Assembly (NCBI GenBank): GCA_950295325.1
Contig: OX485807.1
Span: 8,771,001-8,835,000, forward strand
From: Polytrichum commune
Taxonomy: Eukaryota > Streptophyta > Polytrichopsida > Polytrichales > Polytrichaceae
DNA: 64,000 nucleotides
Direction: 5' to 3'
The position numbers were made by a program, and so were the translations under genes. This document shows positions 60,699 to 64,000 of this stretch, piece by piece. The notes beneath the pieces are model-generated. The model was given only the letters and a program-made list of their open reading frames with translations, ran no database searches and had not been told where the DNA came from. Numbering within the stretch: position 1 is the first letter of the stretch; each line of letters begins with the position of its first letter.

Positions 60699-62825
60699 AA
60701 CACAACCTTAGATGCACAACAAACCAGAGAAATCCGTTGACAGCAAAACATATTGAAGGATAGAAATGCAAACTCCGTTCTGCTTGAATGTAGCTATTCT
60801 GTAAGAGAGGGAAGGATTCAAATGGAAACTCCACTGGCAAATTAAGCTTCTGCAGCTTAGAAATATTTTCCAAAGATGAAATTAGAGTGACGGAGACGAT
60901 GGTTACCACCAAGTGCGGTGAAAGAGCGGGTTAGAATCCGGGGCAGATGCGTGGCTGCCATGGCCATATGTTACTTACAAAAGACTGATCATGAAGGGGA
61001 GAGCTGCCAAAAGCCCTTTCTATTTCCTTCCTCCCCCTTGAGGTCCCCAAGTGGAAGCCAAGTGTTGGGACCTCGCTTGGGATAGGCTTATCTGCATTAC
61101 CTTTCAAGACCTCAAACACCTGAATAAATCCAGCATGCCAACATGTGTCATAAGGCCCTGGCACATGAAATGAAATTGATCTTGAAGTCCGGGAAGCCGA
61201 AAAGGTTAATGGGATTAAAAGTACATCAAGATGGTTTCAAACTACATCAAATATGATATTTAGTGTCATATGGTATTTAATGTCACTATGGTAACTTTTT
61301 GGATGACTCCTGTTATGAATAAGTGAACAAATATTGACATGAAGGATGGATGAGTTCATCCTTTGGCCAAAACCCTACCCTCTCTTGTCAGCAACTTGTG
61401 ATGAAATATTGTCATGGATGATTGAAATCCGGATGAAAAATCACTTGGTAAGTGAGAGTAATTGCAACTGTAAATTTGGGAACCAAACACACTACCTAAG
61501 GATGTGGGTTTTATTCAATTTGTTTGTTTGTTATGTTTTATTCGATTTTCTTTTTTCTTTATGTCGTCATCAGGGACAACAAAATCATATGTCTATAATG
61601 GGTGAAAACATAAAAAATAAATGAAGCTAGCATGTTCATTGTCAATATTTTAGGGGACTTTTTGCACATCTATCTTTACTTCAAAATTTATTAGCCTTTT
61701 TGAATAAGCATACTAGAGAAAATGATACCTCTCCCTTGTGTGTATTATGTACTGCTAAAGATCATTGGTCACAAAAATAGTGTCAACCCCGTGCAAAGGG
61801 TGAAGTATATCACATATGACATTTAGTGTCACTTACTATTTGGAATTACGCAAGGCTATATATATACTGCATATCTCATATTTGACCAACAAATGTCGAA
61901 TTGGTGTTTGGACATCGAAGAACATCAACAACTTTACTTGGTAAAAAAATTACATCAATAATAAAAATATATAACATTGTGTAAATCCAAATAATAAGTG
62001 ACACCAAATACCATTTTTAGTATAGTTTTACATCCAATGCCATTGTCCTCTCAAAATGTGACCATGAAAGCTTCATAAACAAACATTCTATTCACTCTAG
62101 CTTCCTCAGAAGACCGAAGTTCTATATATATATAGATATAGATAGATATGAATGAAAGATGTCCAACGTAAGTCTCATAATCTTTAATGATTGTCGTGAA
62201 ATGATTTTTGAGTCACTTAAAGTTGGTCTTGGGCAAAAGCTCATAAAAAGAGCATTTGAAAGCCTAGTGCCTCTGTTTTGGTAGGTGCACCTTGCAGTCT
62301 TTGGCACGAGGCCTAAAGAATCTAAAGGGGGGAATAGGATGAAGAAAGAAAGTGAGGCCAATTACTGCTTATCATCCAAGTACATCGTGTTCATCCAACA
62401 TAAAAGCTTTGAAATAGCATGCACTCCCGAGGTTACTTTTGTTTTAGTTTATTTGATATTGAAATCAGTTTCAAATATTTTGGATCAATTATATAGTTGT
62501 GTATAATACAGTTGCCTTTGTGAATATGTTGCTTCTTTACCCATGCAAATCCCCTCGGGTCAAAGTCAAAATCAATTCAAAAAAATTATAACTTTGTTTG
62601 TTCAATTTGATAGCATCCACAGTAAATAAATAAATCTTGTATTTTTTATTTTGATAATAAATATTCTAAATAGTGTGGATTGTTGATAAATAAACATGGG
62701 ACAATCTAGATGCACATATCGTTTGTCATGGAAGTCTCTTGAAACGAATTGACTACAAACATTTAAGAAGTCAAATATATATCTTGGATGGATGAGAAAT
62801 ACACTAAATTGTCTCAATGTTGTGG
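60699..62825. other. 5' flank of CRTAC1-like gene and repeats
   Basis: 60699-61170 may include a first exon; a 77-codon minus frame at 60931-61164 ends at a GTAAGT donor, but its phase does not join exon 60688 cleanly. The remainder is AT-rich, with a partial (C)ACTACAC-type terminus near 61245 and an inverted-repeat element at about 61803-62030. Confidence 0.4.
61803..62030. mobile_element. Probable small TIR element
   Basis: TTTAGTGTCACTTACTATTT near the left end faces AAATAATAAGTGACACCAAA near the right, as diverged inverted repeats. It is related in wording to the termini of 32050-32376. Confidence 0.5.
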
Positions 62826-63239
62826 CATGGGGAGATCACTCCATTGTCAAGTTGAACACCACGTGCGAACAAAGTTTGCTACCCCTATATTACATGTCAT
62901 ACATAATTTTAAAATTGATGATATTTTTTCTACATATACATAAATATTGATAGTATATTTTTTTGAAATTATTAGTCAACTTCATTTTTGTAGTATATGT
63001 TTTAGTTCAATTCTACGTCATTCTAGTTAGAAACGGTATGTTTTATAAATAAATAAAATTCATAAATTTTGATTATAAATTTTTTTACTATGTAATAGGT
63101 ACCGTATATATCTACTCATGAAAAAAATTGATACAATTTTGACCCATTTTGGTGATGCTTTATGTAAAAAGTAGGATTTTTTACATGTAAAGTGTTCGCA
63201 CGTGGTTGTTCAACTTTACAATGGAGTGACCTCCCCATG
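62826..63239. mobile_element. Non-autonomous TIR element with 8-bp duplication (414 bp)
   Basis: Inverted termini of about 48 bp start CATGGGGAGATCACTCC and run inward to CACGTGCGAACA. They are flanked by TGTTGTGG (62818-62825 and 63240-63247). Termini resemble 27673-28169. The duplication size fits hAT or, with one mismatch, a 9-bp MULE site. Confidence 0.8.
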
Positions 63240-63247
63240 TGTTGTGG

Positions 63248-63734
63248 GCCATAGTTTTTCTCTAAAGCCCGTGCTAATTCTCTTAATGAGAATTAATGTT
63301 ACCACATTATTTTCCAGCCCATGCTAAATTACTAGTAACTAGTAGAAAATTAGCGCGGGTCACATTAATTGTTGTTAAAGAATTTAAAGCATGTGATTCT
63401 TTTTTGTGCTATTTTTTCCCTTTAACTAATTTAATGTGTTGGTGGTGAAGACTTAGGGGAAGACCTGGGGTCTTGGACCCATGTTAATTCCACCTTGACT
63501 AGAAAATTAATTTGGCCCATGCTAATTATTTTCACGCTAATTTTCCACCCACACTAATAGGACTATTTAGTGTACATTCGTATGCGACGGTTTCCTCTTT
63601 GCCAAGGGTATTAAGTGAGCTTTAATTACATGTCTAATCTATTATACATGAAGGGGTGGTGTTTTTTGTCTGCGACAGGGAAATGGTTCGAGCCATGAAA
63701 AAAGGCCCACCCCTCCCATACCTATAGGCAATGA
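63248..63734. other. No gene recognised
   Basis: AT-rich spacer with several TTAGCGTGGG/CCATGCTAATT-like short inverted motifs; no clear element boundary. Confidence 0.35.
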
Positions 63735-63960
63735 ACAGGAAGAACCAACATGTAGTTACAAATGAACTGGTTCAGTTGAAGAAATAACCTTTTGAAGTTC
63801 AAGACTTTTAGGAAAATTACCAATCCTTTTAAGAGGACTCTATGAAATATACCTCAATTCAATAAAGGAAAACAAGAAGATTACAACATGTGATTGGTTG
63901 GCCTTGGAAACACCACTAGGATATCGACCAATTATGCATGCCCAAAAATCTCCATGGACA
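63735..63960 (-). repeat. Repeat family A, inverted copy
   Basis: Shares TTGAAGTTCAAGACTT and GAAATATACCTCAA blocks with 36560-36760 and 34205-34425. Confidence 0.6.
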
Positions 63961-64000
63961 CTGGATATGGGACATGTGGATAACTTCAATGAAGGAGAGC

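Noticed and set aside
60931-61164. First exon of the CRTAC1-like gene
   Set aside because: It ends at a good GTAAGT donor, but its phase does not fit the exon starting at 60688; left undefined.
1-64000. CRISPR arrays, bacterial operons, rRNA or tRNA genes
   Set aside because: None seen; the short tandem repeats here lack spacer structure and the gene structure is eukaryotic.

Overview
This is a window of a eukaryotic nuclear genome from the green-plant (streptophyte) lineage. The evidence is spliced genes with GT-AG introns, a plant-type AMT1 ammonium transporter, an NRT1/PTR-family gene with that family's usual exon layout (including a 218-nt exon 2), and a plant-type GT92 glycosyltransferase. 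Gene density is low and the AT-rich spacers are full of decayed repeats. An animal-like CRTAC1 gene and a DNA-methyltransferase-bearing retrotransposon point to a non-seed land plant (bryophyte or lycophyte) or a streptophyte alga. I cannot name the species.

Layout. Positions 1-2897 hold the 3' part of a GT92 glycosyltransferase gene (+). A 1.6-kb MULE-like element with 9-bp target duplications lies at 3907-5508. A two-exon AMT1 gene (-) occupies 7872-10356, with a perfect 23-bp hairpin in its intron and a CT-rich degenerate repeat tract upstream. Positions 12512-22474 are a young Ty3/gypsy LTR retrotransposon inserted into an already decaying unknown reading frame. From about 23.0 to 46.9 kb I found no intact gene. 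That stretch is layered repeats: MULE-like and PIF/Harbinger-like MITEs, a (C)ACTACAC-type MITE, fold-back elements, LINE remnants, three or more dispersed families, and microsatellites. Positions 46900-50856 are a decayed NRT1/PTR transporter (-). Positions 55068-60698 hold a 15-exon CRTAC1-like FG-GAP/ASPIC-UnbV gene (-). The last 3 kb are repeats again, including another TIR element at 62826-63239.

The main object is the gypsy element. Frame 1 encodes Gag (two CCHC knuckles), an aspartic protease and a complete-looking C5-cytosine DNA methyltransferase. It ends in UAG-CAA-UUA, the classic leaky-stop context, and the same frame continues into reverse transcriptase, RNase H, integrase and a C-terminal PHD finger. 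The polyprotein therefore combines a DNA-methylation writer with a putative histone-tail reader. The 15 nt directly after the 5' LTR are perfectly complementary to a segment inside the LTR, which suggests Tf1-like self-priming rather than tRNA priming. The 3' end has an extra 106-bp direct repeat that makes the insertion look circularly permuted. Removing the element and one copy of a 4-bp duplication (GATG) restores the reading frame of the interrupted host sequence, which supports the assigned ends.
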